The notes beneath the pieces were generated by a model, which ran no database searches, had not been told where the DNA came from, and saw only the letters and a program-made list of their open reading frames with translations. Positions 1 to 6,711 of a DNA stretch of 6,855 nucleotides are shown one piece after another; positions within the stretch are counted from its first letter, which is position 1; every line of letters begins with the position of its first letter. This DNA is from Pseudomonadales bacterium (lineage in GTDB: Bacteria > Pseudomonadota > Gammaproteobacteria > Pseudomonadales > Azotimanducaceae): the NCBI GenBank assembly GCA_021295935.1, contig JAGWBL010000054.1, positions 1-6,855 on the forward strand. The letters run 5' to 3'. A program made the position numbers and the translations under genes.

Positions 1-2
1 GG

Positions 3-1016
3 CATGTTGTGAACGCCCTTCCCCTTCTGTTCAACTTCATCGGCAATGCGCTGATTCTTGGGGTCGGCGGCTGGCGGGTCGCCAACGGCGACCTGACAGC
101 CGGGATATTGGTAGGCTCGTTCGTGCTCGCCAACAGCGTCTTCTACCCGATGGGCCGGGTGTTGACGTTCGCGGCCGAGCTGCCGTCCAGGGCCGAAGAA
201 CTCGCCCGGCTGGACGACGTGATGACGACGGGCGTGCCGGTTCGCAAGCCAGTCTCTTCCAATACGCCAGTCATCCAGACTGTAGGCGGCAAGCTGCGAC
301 TTTCGGGCCGGGTCGAGTTCCGCAATGTCACATTTGGCTTCCAAGAGGCCAAGCCGCCGCTCTTCGAAGGCTTCAGCTTGACCATCGACCCAGGGGAGCG
401 AGTCGCCATAGTCGGGCCAAGCGGCTCGGGCAAGACAGCGTTGGCTCTGCTGTTTACCGGATTTCACGAGCCATGGTCCGGAGAGATCTTGTACGACGGA
501 CACTCCCTGCGAGACGTGCCACCAGAGGTGTTTGCCGAGTCCCTGAGCATGGTGGATCAGCAACCCATGCTGTTCGCTGGGTCCGTGCGCGACAACTTGA
601 CGTTCTGGAACCCCGCCGTTCCGGACGAACGCATCGTTGCGGCCTCCCGAGATGCCGGGATACATGAGGTCGTCGTCTCGAGACCGGGTGGTTACGACTC
701 ACCGGTGCTTGAGGGAGGAAGCAACTTCAGCAGCGGACAACTTCAACGGCTGGAAATTGCCCGTGCCCTGGTCAGCAACCCCTCCATTCTGATCCTCGAC
801 GAACCGACAAGCGCGCTCGATGCCGTTTCGGAAGTCGAAATCGATCGCAGCCTCAGAAGGCGCGGTTGCACCTGCGTGATCGTCGCCCACAGACTGAGCA
901 CCATTCGAGACAGCGACTTGATCGTGGAGCTGGAGAATGGAAAGGAAGTGCAGAGAGGGCGTCATGAAGACCTTGTGGCCGTGGACGGTCTCTACCGGAG
1001 ACTCGTCGATGCCTGA
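3..1016 (+). CDS. NHLM-type peptide exporter ABC subunit 1 (permease/ATPase), 5'-truncated by the window edge
   Basis: This is the C-terminal 337 residues of an ABC exporter whose reading frame is open to the left edge. The GTG at 9 is internal, not the real start. The first ~70 residues are the last hydrophobic segments of the membrane domain and the linker ending in 'ELARLDDVM', which resembles the first (peptidase/permease/ATPase) transporter of NHLM bacteriocin systems. The ATPase domain is complete. Walker A is GPSGSGKT (414-437), the Q-loop Gln is at 558, the signature is FSSGQ (726-740), Walker B is ILILDE (786-803) with the catalytic Glu at 801, and the switch His is at 888. The signature departs from LSGGQ at two positions. 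In the family the missing N-terminus carries a C39 cysteine peptidase that cuts double-glycine leaders; that part cannot be checked here. The protein would sit in the inner membrane and partner with the next gene, whose start it overlaps by 8 bp. The ABC exporter call is very safe; the NHLM subtype is inferred from sequence feel and its neighbour. Confidence 0.88.
   Translation, partial: HVVNALPLLFNFIGNALILGVGGWRVANGDLTAGILVGSFVLANSVFYPMGRVLTFAAELPSRAEELARLDDVMTTGVPVRKPVSSNTPVIQTVGGKLRLSGRVEFRNVTFGFQEAKPPLFEGFSLTIDPGERVAIVGPSGSGKTALALLFTGFHEPWSGEILYDGHSLRDVPPEVFAESLSMVDQQPMLFAGSVRDNLTFWNPAVPDERIVAASRDAGIHEVVVSRPGGYDSPVLEGGSNFSSGQLQRLEIARALVSNPSILILDEPTSALDAVSEVEIDRSLRRRGCTCVIVAHRLSTIRDSDLIVELENGKEVQRGRHEDLVAVDGLYRRLVDA
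997..1000 (+). promoter_or_regulatory. Ribosome binding site for the second exporter gene
   Basis: GGAG lies 8 nt before the ATG at 1009, inside the coding region of the first exporter gene. It favours 1009 over the earlier in-frame ATGs at 937 and 964. Those would enlarge the overlap with the upstream gene and add residues that do not look like part of the protein. Confidence 0.6.
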
Positions 1017-3966
1017 TGCATTTCGATCCGATCTCCCGGGAGCGGTTCGATCCCTCGCGCAGTCGGTTGCAGAGCCGATCAGAGTCTCCAACTTGCACAC
1101 GATTGCAATCACGAACCCAGAACAGACTTGGTACGTGGAAAAGGGAGCTGTCAACGTCTTTCTTTCCGAGCTCGAGAACGGAAAGCCGACTTCGCTTCCC
1201 GCCCACCTCGTTACCGCGGTCGCCGGCAGGTTGGTGTTCGGATGCGCAGGAGACGTTTCTGGTGGGAACCTCGAGCTGGTGATGAAGGGGCTGCCGGGCT
1301 CTCTGGTCCGCCCTATTCCGCTAGACCATCTCTTCCGGGTGGACGGATTGCCCGCAACAGAGCGGGACACCCGTGCTGTTGAGATTGCCGATCAGCTGGA
1401 TGCTTGGATGCAGGACATTGTCAAGACGGTCACGCGTGACATCGACGCACATCCCGTTGCCACGAGAATCTCGCCCGGTGCCTCCCAGCGCTTCGAAGGG
1501 ACGGTCTCATCGGACCGTGGTGTGCTGTGGCTGGAAGGAGAGGTCTCTGCTGCCGCCTTTCTGGGTACGGAAAGGGGCATTCCCGGTGCCGTGGCACGGT
1601 TGCCTTTGGTCCCGCCGGGCTGGATCGAGATGCGCGCCGCGACTCGGTTCGACGTCCACCGCACGATAGACATCGTCCGCGGGCAAGGAGCGCACGCGCC
1701 GGTAGCCGAGGCGGTCCGGGAATTTCACCGGCTTGCTGTCCGCACGTTCCTTCAGAACCAAAGGCTGTTGTTGGCGGACACAATAAACGAGCAACAGGAG
1801 AGCGCGCAGTGGCGAACCTTTGAAAAGCATCGTGCTCGACGCGAGCTGTACTCGACGGCCGCCCAGTCTCCGACCGATCTCACGACTCAGGTAAGCGATT
1901 TGACGCTGCGGGCGCTGGCGATTGTTGCAGAGCGCTCCCATGTGCGCCTCACCCTTCCCGACGAACGGCGCAACGGCGACGAATCGCCATCGTTTCAGGA
2001 CGTATTGGAGCGGTCGGGCGTTCGTCGGAGGCAGGTCGAGCTGCGGGTTGACGACAAGTGGTGGCTGGGCGACAGCGGGCCGTTGCTGGCGTTCCGCACG
2101 GCGGACAGGAAACCGATCGCGTTGATACCCGGTCGAGGCAATCGATACTGGGCATACGACCCGGTCAGCGGCATGAGGGAACGTGTGTTCGGCGGTGTGG
2201 CTTCCGAGATTCAGGAAGACGCCTGGATGCTGTACCGAACACTGCCCAAGAGGCGGAGCCTGGATGCGGGAGTTCGAGACCTCGTTGCGATCGCCAGAAC
2301 AGGGATTGGTGCCGACTGCGCCAAGGTCCTGGTCACCGGCGTTGCTGCCGGATTGCTGACCCTCTTTCCCGCGCTGGCCCTGGGTGTCGTCATCGAGAGC
2401 CTGGTACTTCCCGGCGATTCGCTGCCATTCCCGAGTTTCGCTGCGGGTCTCGCTGGCATAGGTGTGATCGCCGCTGCTCTGCAAGTGATGCGAGGCACGG
2501 CCATGATGCGGATCGAAGGAAGACTCTCCTCGACTGTTGGGGCAGCGCTCATGGACCGGGTGCTGTCCTGCCGACTGAACGCATTTCGGAGACACCCCGC
2601 GGGAGACCTCGGCTTGCGCGTCCTGACGGTTCATCGCGTTCGCGATCTGATCTCCGGAGTTCCGATGGCGTCGCTGCTCACAGCGCTCTTCCTGTCGCCC
2701 TCACTAGTGGTCGTCTTTGCCTGCGATTCGAGTGTGGGCTGGTTGATCCTCGGCCTGGGCGTCGCGTCCCTGGCGTTGGCAACAACTGTCGCGAGCAAGC
2801 AGCGGGAGTCGCATTGGCGTCTGCTCGACACCATTCGAGCTGTCCTTGGCTCTCTCTTCGAATCCGTACGAGGAGTGGCCAAGCTTCAGGCCTCCCGCGC
2901 ACAGAGCGCTGCTTTCGCGTTCTGGGCGCGCTCGTTCAACGCCCAGAAGAACGCAGAGAATCGAATGTTCTCGTTGATGGAACCCGTGGGTGCGCTGGGA
3001 TCTGCACTTCCCCTGGTGGCTGGAACACTTGTAGTCGGGGCTTTTGTGTTCAGCGATGCCAACAGCCTGTCGATTGCGGACTTTCTGGTGGTGTTTGCGG
3101 TCTCGCAACTGCTGTTCCAAGCGGTTGCCGCTCTGTTCGACGCGTTCCGTCCACTGTCTGCCCTCCTTGCTGTACCGCGCGGCATGAGACCGATTCTTTC
3201 CGCGGAACCGGAACCTGCGAAGCTGCCCTGCACTCAGATGGTTCTACGTGGTGATTTCCGGCTGGACCGGATCTCTTTCAGCTACGACGATGGACCACTT
3301 GTGATCGAGAGCGTGTCTCTTCGTGCTGACGCCGGCGAGTTCGTCGCGATTGTTGGCGAATCCGGCGCAGGCAAGACCACGCTTGCCAATGTTGCGCTTG
3401 GTCTGGAAGCGCCTGTGTCCGGCGGTGTGTACTACGACGGTCAGAACCTCGATCGCCTCAACGCCGCTAGCGTTCGACGTCAGGTCGGGATGGTTGTTCC
3501 TGGGGCGACACTGCAGCCGGGAACCATCCTGAGCAACATCGCCGGCGAGCTGACCGATCTCTCTACCGATGACGCCTGGCGCGCAGCAGAGATCGCGGGG
3601 GTTGAGGAAGACATCAAAGCCATGCCAATGTCCATGCACACAATGGTGTCAGAGAATGGATGCACGTTGTCCGGTGGACAACGTCAACGCATCGCTTTGG
3701 CCGCGATGATCGCGCACAATCCCCGCATCATGATTCTGGATGAAGCCATGTGTTGGCTGGACTGTGTGACTCAGGACGTTGCCATGAAGAACATCGAGGC
3801 GATGTCGGCCACACGCATCGTCATAGCGCATCGACTTTCGACAGTTCGCAACGCCGATCGGATCTACGTGCTCAAGCAGGGACGGGTGGTTCAGGAAGGA
3901 ACTTACGAGCAGCTTGCTTCAATCGAGGGCGAGTTTCAGGAACTCATCCGAAGGCAGCAAGCATGA
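1009..3966 (+). CDS. NHLM-type peptide exporter ABC subunit 2 (cNMP-binding-like domain, permease, ATPase)
   Basis: A complete 985-residue ABC exporter of the second NHLM bacteriocin-transporter type, a usual length for that family. Residues ~28-120 form a cyclic-nucleotide-binding-like domain with the characteristic 'TWYVEKGAVNVF' stretch (40-51). A long middle region follows to ~435. The membrane domain spans ~439-715, with hydrophobic stretches near 440-466, 475-492, 553-595, 656-681 and 690-712. The ATPase domain starts near 749. Walker A is GESGAGKTT (783-791), the signature is a canonical LSGGQ (887-891), Walker B is IMILDE with catalytic Glu 912, and the switch His is 941. The Q-loop is odd: the expected Gln position reads Pro 831 ('GMVVPGATLQPG'). 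The D-loop reads 'MCWLD' instead of 'TSALD'. In the family this protein lacks a peptidase and pairs with subunit 1 to export a RiPP across the inner membrane. The ATG at 1009 overlaps the upstream stop, so translational coupling is likely. Confidence 0.93.
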   Translation: MPDAFRSDLPGAVRSLAQSVAEPIRVSNLHTIAITNPEQTWYVEKGAVNVFLSELENGKPTSLPAHLVTAVAGRLVFGCAGDVSGGNLELVMKGLPGSLVRPIPLDHLFRVDGLPATERDTRAVEIADQLDAWMQDIVKTVTRDIDAHPVATRISPGASQRFEGTVSSDRGVLWLEGEVSAAAFLGTERGIPGAVARLPLVPPGWIEMRAATRFDVHRTIDIVRGQGAHAPVAEAVREFHRLAVRTFLQNQRLLLADTINEQQESAQWRTFEKHRARRELYSTAAQSPTDLTTQVSDLTLRALAIVAERSHVRLTLPDERRNGDESPSFQDVLERSGVRRRQVELRVDDKWWLGDSGPLLAFRTADRKPIALIPGRGNRYWAYDPVSGMRERVFGGVASEIQEDAWMLYRTLPKRRSLDAGVRDLVAIARTGIGADCAKVLVTGVAAGLLTLFPALALGVVIESLVLPGDSLPFPSFAAGLAGIGVIAAALQVMRGTAMMRIEGRLSSTVGAALMDRVLSCRLNAFRRHPAGDLGLRVLTVHRVRDLISGVPMASLLTALFLSPSLVVVFACDSSVGWLILGLGVASLALATTVASKQRESHWRLLDTIRAVLGSLFESVRGVAKLQASRAQSAAFAFWARSFNAQKNAENRMFSLMEPVGALGSALPLVAGTLVVGAFVFSDANSLSIADFLVVFAVSQLLFQAVAALFDAFRPLSALLAVPRGMRPILSAEPEPAKLPCTQMVLRGDFRLDRISFSYDDGPLVIESVSLRADAGEFVAIVGESGAGKTTLANVALGLEAPVSGGVYYDGQNLDRLNAASVRRQVGMVVPGATLQPGTILSNIAGELTDLSTDDAWRAAEIAGVEEDIKAMPMSMHTMVSENGCTLSGGQRQRIALAAMIAHNPRIMILDEAMCWLDCVTQDVAMKNIEAMSATRIVIAHRLSTVRNADRIYVLKQGRVVQEGTYEQLASIEGEFQELIRRQQA

Positions 3967-4114
3967 CCCGTCCCTGGCGCTGCCGCAACGTCGACAGAGT
4001 CGTTGCTCGGGCACGGTTCGGACCGCAGTCTGGCAGCACTCGGGCGCAACCCTCGCAACGAACCCAGCGTTCAGAGACTTGGTTAGCTTGGTAGGGGAAA
4101 CTGCACGACAAGGC

Positions 4115-5098
4115 GTGTCGCGTGAAATGGCATTGGCTCCCATGGTTCGTCGTACGGACCGGCACTGCCGAGTGCTTCATCGAATTCTCGCGCCACGTTC
4201 ATGGTTGTACACCGAAATGGTGGTTGCCGACTCTATAGTGTTCGGAAGAGCAACGGCGAAACTGGATTTCTCGCAAGAAGAACATCCGATTGCCGTTCAG
4301 CTGGCAGGCAGCGATCCGTCGATCATGAGTCAGGCAGGCAAACTGGTCGAAGCAAGGGGATTCGATGCCATCAATCTCAATCTGGGATGTCCAGCGGGCC
4401 GGGCCACCGCCGGAGAATTCGGGGCCTGCCAGATGAAGTCGCCCACCTCGGTTGCGAGACTGATAGAGACGATTCGAGGCGAGGTGTCCATCCCTGTCAC
4501 CCTCAAGTGCCGGACGGGAGTCGACGCCCACGACAGCCCTCGATTCCTGGAGGAGTTCGTGCACGCGGTCTCCGAAGCGGGGGTCGACACGCTGATCGTT
4601 CACGCCCGCAAGGCGTTGCTCACTGGGTTCAGCACGAGACAGAACCGGAACGTTCCGCCTCTCGACTACGAGAGGGTGCGATTGTTGAAGTCGCGCTTTC
4701 CCAGCCTCAAGGTCCATTTGAACGGCGGGATCGACAACTGTCCGACGGTTCGTAGCGCGCTGCTGTGGGCTGACGGAGTGATGATTGGGCGAGCGGCGTA
4801 CCGGGACCCCATGTTCATGGCACGTGTGCATCAGGAGGTGCACGGGCAAGACCCTGGATTGACAGTGGATGACGTGTTGCTCCGATATCGGAAGTACGTC
4901 GAACGAGAGTTGACACGGGGAACCAAGCTGCAGCCGATGGTGCGCCACATCGCGGGACTGATCAGAGGCCGTCCCGGATCTGCGCGGATCCGGAGATGTC
5001 TCGGAAACGCCTCCCGGTCCAGCGCTGCGGGCCTGGAAGTCATCGACAACGTGCTGAGAATGCTCAGGCGACTGCCTGACGATCAGCTGGTGCATTGA
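4115..5098 (+). CDS. dusA: tRNA-dihydrouridine synthase A
   Basis: FMN-dependent reductase that converts specific uridines in the tRNA D-loop to dihydrouridine using NADPH; cytoplasmic. With the start at 4115 it has 327 residues, close to known DusA proteins. A TIM-barrel Dus fold is indicated by 'LAPMVRRTDRHCR' (7-19), 'LYTEMV', 'EEHPIAVQLAGSDP', 'NLNLGCP' with the catalytic Cys at 92, 'HARKALLTGF' starting at His 163, 'LNGGI' around 202-206 and 'MIGRAAY' from 223. The C-terminal helical domain holds the DusA-type 'RHIAGLIRGRPG' stretch. One departure from the family is Arg 12, where DusA proteins usually have Asp before Trp/Arg-Thr-Asp-Arg. The GTG at 4115 is the preferred start because homologues have several residues before the APM motif. 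The ATG at 4127 is an alternative, and neither has a well-spaced Shine-Dalgarno. The gene lies 148 bp after the exporter pair and overlaps the next gene by one base. Family assignment is very safe; the exact start is not. Confidence 0.95.
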   Translation: MSREMALAPMVRRTDRHCRVLHRILAPRSWLYTEMVVADSIVFGRATAKLDFSQEEHPIAVQLAGSDPSIMSQAGKLVEARGFDAINLNLGCPAGRATAGEFGACQMKSPTSVARLIETIRGEVSIPVTLKCRTGVDAHDSPRFLEEFVHAVSEAGVDTLIVHARKALLTGFSTRQNRNVPPLDYERVRLLKSRFPSLKVHLNGGIDNCPTVRSALLWADGVMIGRAAYRDPMFMARVHQEVHGQDPGLTVDDVLLRYRKYVERELTRGTKLQPMVRHIAGLIRGRPGSARIRRCLGNASRSSAAGLEVIDNVLRMLRRLPDDQLVH

Positions 5099-5556
5099 TG
5101 TTTGAGCTGTTGAGGAGAGTTCTGAAGGACCACGAGTCCGCCACGGACCAGCCCCCTGCGGAGTCCTACGCCGTCGCCAGCGCAGCCGGAGCACTGATGA
5201 TCGAAGTAGCGTTCGCTGATCATGAACTGACTGCTGAGGAAAAGCGACATGTCCGAGTGTCGTTGGAGCTCCTGTTCGGAATTGAATCAACACAAGCAGG
5301 GCGTCTGGTTGGCGAATCCACAGCTCGGCATGCGTCGGCAACGGATCTGTTCGGATTCACTCGGACTCTGAACGAGCACCTTGACGGGGATGAGAAGCAA
5401 GCGCTGCTCATCCAGCTTTGGCGACTGCACGACCATGCCGGAGAGACGTTCCACCGGGAGGAGCACGTAATTCGCAGAATTTCTGACTTGCTCTACCTGA
5501 GTCACGCCGAGTTCATTGCGGCCAAGTTGGCAGCGCGAAATGCAACCAACCCGTAG
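5098..5556 (+). CDS. TerB-like helical protein (tellurite resistance TerB family)
   Basis: A 152-residue, all-helical, cytoplasmic-looking protein with no signal peptide. It carries the TerB-type pattern: 'VAFADHELTAEEKRHV' (38-52) in the first half and 'HDHAGETFHREEHVIRRIS' (111-129) in the second, each an acidic turn followed by a helix and a hydrophobic stretch ('LLYLSHAEF', 131-139). In TerB proteins such acidic positions (here Asp 41, Glu 43, Glu 47/48 and Glu 121/122) bind divalent metal. The biochemical role of stand-alone TerB-like proteins is unsettled, and tellurite resistance should not be assumed because no other ter genes are present. The ATG at 5098 shares its A with the dusA stop (TGATG), so it is almost certainly translated by coupling to dusA. 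A TTG one codon earlier is less likely. A 15-bp palindrome follows 4 bp after the stop codon. Confidence 0.82.
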   Translation: MFELLRRVLKDHESATDQPPAESYAVASAAGALMIEVAFADHELTAEEKRHVRVSLELLFGIESTQAGRLVGESTARHASATDLFGFTRTLNEHLDGDEKQALLIQLWRLHDHAGETFHREEHVIRRISDLLYLSHAEFIAAKLAARNATNP

Positions 5557-5560
5557 CTAG

Positions 5561-5575
5561 TCAAACTGAGTTTGA
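5561..5575. repeat. 15-bp perfect palindrome after the terB-like gene
   Basis: TCAAACT-G-AGTTTGA is a perfect inverted repeat with 7-base arms around a single central G, starting 4 bp after the terB-like stop. In RNA it would give a 6-bp stem with a 3-nt loop; in DNA it has the symmetry of a dimeric protein's operator. No T-run follows, so terminator function is doubtful. Confidence 0.5.
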
Positions 5576-5587
5576 GCCACACCTGGC

Positions 5588-5601
5588 CGCAGCGCACTGC
5601 G
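5588..5601. repeat. Short GC-rich hairpin
   Basis: CGCAG-CGCA-CTGCG is a 5-bp perfect stem with a 4-nt loop, 31 bp after the terB-like stop. It is flanked by TTTGAG (5571-5576) and its complement CTCAAA (5614-5619), so a longer-range stem enclosing it is possible. It could contribute to transcript ending or mRNA protection; no T-run is present. Confidence 0.3.
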
Positions 5602-5652
5602 CCGAAATGCGAACTCAAAGAGACGACAGCCAGTCCGAAAGACTCGACCGAA

Positions 5653-5683
5653 CTGAGGCAAGCCTCAGAAATAATCTGAAGGC
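5653..5683. repeat. Two overlapping, mutually exclusive hairpins
   Basis: CTGAGGC (5653-5659) and GCCTCAG (5662-5668) are perfect 7-base complements with only AA between them. The same GCCTCAG can instead pair with CTGAAGGC (5676-5683), with one bulged A and a loop of AAATAAT. The first hairpin is the stronger candidate for a bidirectional stop signal in this convergent gap. The alternative pairing may be chance. Confidence 0.45.
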
Positions 5684-5855
5684 AACCGGGCGGGATCCGA
5701 GGCCTGAAGCGAGTTCGACATCGATTCCAGAGCGATCCTCACGCAAGTGACAGCCTGAGAGAACGGACAGTGTCGATTTGCGAGACGACCAAAGAGGAAC
5801 TGATGCACGAGATTGCGGCGCAGCGGTTCAGGCTGAATCAGGCGTTCTCTCGCCG

Positions 5856-5869
5856 AGCCGCAATCGGCT
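5856..5869. repeat. Hairpin downstream of hvfC
   Basis: AGCCG-CAAT-CGGCT is a 5-bp perfect stem with a 4-nt loop. It lies about 48 bp past the hvfC stop on the minus strand. It is a weak candidate for the 3' end of the minus-strand transcript; the bases after it on that strand are GC-rich with no T-run. Confidence 0.3.
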
Positions 5870-5916
5870 GAACTGTGTGCCGACGTACCTCCGCTGGTGC
5901 GACGGCGCGAGAACTG

Positions 5917-6711
5917 TCAGTCCGGCCTCGCTTGAATCTCATGTCCTTGGACAAGAACATCCGTTTCGCACAAGTACTCGGTCGTGGTGCGAACTTGATG
6001 CGAAACTGCGTCGATGGCTGCGTCCAGTTCGTTTGCGAGGAGATTTGCCACGCTCGGTAGCCGGACCGGATGCTCGAAACACTGGAGCAGGCGATGGGTC
6101 AACATTGTGGAATGCACTCGCCTGACGCGGTGCTTTCGGTCGCGAACCAAAATCACCCAAGTGCGTTCCGACGAACGCTCCGCCGAACTGGACAGCGCCT
6201 CATCGTCCAGCACGTTCCACGCGTAGCTGAGAGGCCGAGCCAGCGGAGACAACACCAATTCGGCGTCCTCCGCAAACTGCGGGCGATCACGCGCCAATGT
6301 CGCCGCGTGGTATTTCAATTCCAGTTCCGTGCACTCGAAATGGCAGAGTTCGCGAAGAAACGGCGGATCTGAGTCCTCGCTGCGGAAGTTCAGCAAGAAC
6401 TCCAGGAACTCGGTCGGCATGTCCAGAAAGAAGGGCGACTTGCAAGCATGCCGGGCCAAGAACTCCCGGACCATGGCATTCCAGCACTCCGGCCCAACCG
6501 CCTTGCTGGTTCGCTTGAGCGTGCTCCTCAGGAAGTTCCTGACCGACCGAAAGAAGTTGTCGACATAGACCTGCATCCGACGCTCGTCGATGCCTTGTGG
6601 TAGCGGGTTCGATGCAGGATCTCGAATGTAGGCCGCGAACTCGAGCTGGCGAATCTGGAAGTTTGCCAGAGCGGCGCTTTGCTGTCCCGAGACGTTCGAG
6701 AAGCTAGACAC
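5917..6711 (-). CDS. HvfC/BufC-family MNIO partner protein (DUF2063 N-terminal domain)
   Basis: A 264-residue protein whose N-terminal half matches the HvfC/BufC domain often labelled 'putative DNA-binding domain' (DUF2063). Visible hallmarks are 'LEFAAYIRDP' (23-32), 'GIDERRMQVYVDNFFRSVRNFL' spanning 40-61, 'WNAMVREFLARHACKSPFFLDMPTEFLEFL' spanning 77-106, and a second helical/sheet domain from ~115 to 250. In this family the protein acts with a DUF692 multinuclear non-heme iron oxidase, probably binding the precursor peptide and delivering it to the enzyme. DNA binding is an old automatic label. The start is GTG at 6711, with AAGG at 6718-6715, 3 nt upstream. This spacing is short, but the start overlaps the end of the upstream MNIO gene by 8 bp, so coupled translation is likely. 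No DoxX-type hvfD gene follows. Family assignment is strong; pathway role is inferred from family knowledge. Confidence 0.88.
   Translation of the reverse strand: MSSFSNVSGQQSAALANFQIRQLEFAAYIRDPASNPLPQGIDERRMQVYVDNFFRSVRNFLRSTLKRTSKAVGPECWNAMVREFLARHACKSPFFLDMPTEFLEFLLNFRSEDSDPPFLRELCHFECTELELKYHAATLARDRPQFAEDAELVLSPLARPLSYAWNVLDDEALSSSAERSSERTWVILVRDRKHRVRRVHSTMLTHRLLQCFEHPVRLPSVANLLANELDAAIDAVSHQVRTTTEYLCETDVLVQGHEIQARPD

Larger units (their letters stand above)
5557..5916. other. Convergent intergenic region with short inverted repeats, no convincing gene
   Basis: These 360 bases separate the plus-strand terB-like gene from the minus-strand hvfC gene, so both transcripts must end here. 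The stretch contains several perfect short inverted repeats, listed separately, but none is followed by a run of T on either strand. No classic intrinsic terminator can therefore be claimed. The only open frame with a plausible ribosome site is a 22- to 33-codon plus-strand ORF (5770 or 5803 to 5871). No tRNA, small RNA or promoter is recognisable by eye. Confidence 0.6.

Noticed and set aside
937..1008. Upstream start for exporter subunit 2
   Set aside because: It would add 24 residues overlapping the upstream gene. The ATG at 1009 has a well-spaced GGAG and gives the expected compact overlap.
1507..2634. 375-codon open frame on the minus strand
   Set aside because: It lies entirely antisense to exporter subunit 2. 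Its Arg/Gln/Pro/Ser-rich product shows no recognisable domain, which is typical of a shadow frame in GC-rich coding DNA.
2058..3254. 398-codon open frame on the plus strand in a second frame
   Set aside because: It overlaps the membrane domain of exporter subunit 2 in another frame and gives an Arg/Gly/Cys-rich composition without hydrophobic segments or motifs.
3914..4114. Longer N-terminus for dusA, with a start inside the exporter gene
   Set aside because: The frame is open, but the added ~67 residues are Arg/Ser-rich, overlap the exporter C-terminus and have no counterpart in DusA proteins, which begin shortly before the APM motif.
4199..5341. 380-codon open frame on the minus strand
   Set aside because: It is antisense to dusA and the terB-like gene, both of which have strong family motifs; the antisense product has none.
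5778..6125. 115-codon plus-strand frame
   Set aside because: About 60% of it is antisense to hvfC, and its composition shows no protein-like pattern.
5917..6711. DNA-binding regulator role for the HvfC-family protein
   Set aside because: The 'DNA-binding domain' label is an old automatic annotation of this domain. The adjacent MNIO gene and the family context point to a peptide-modification partner.
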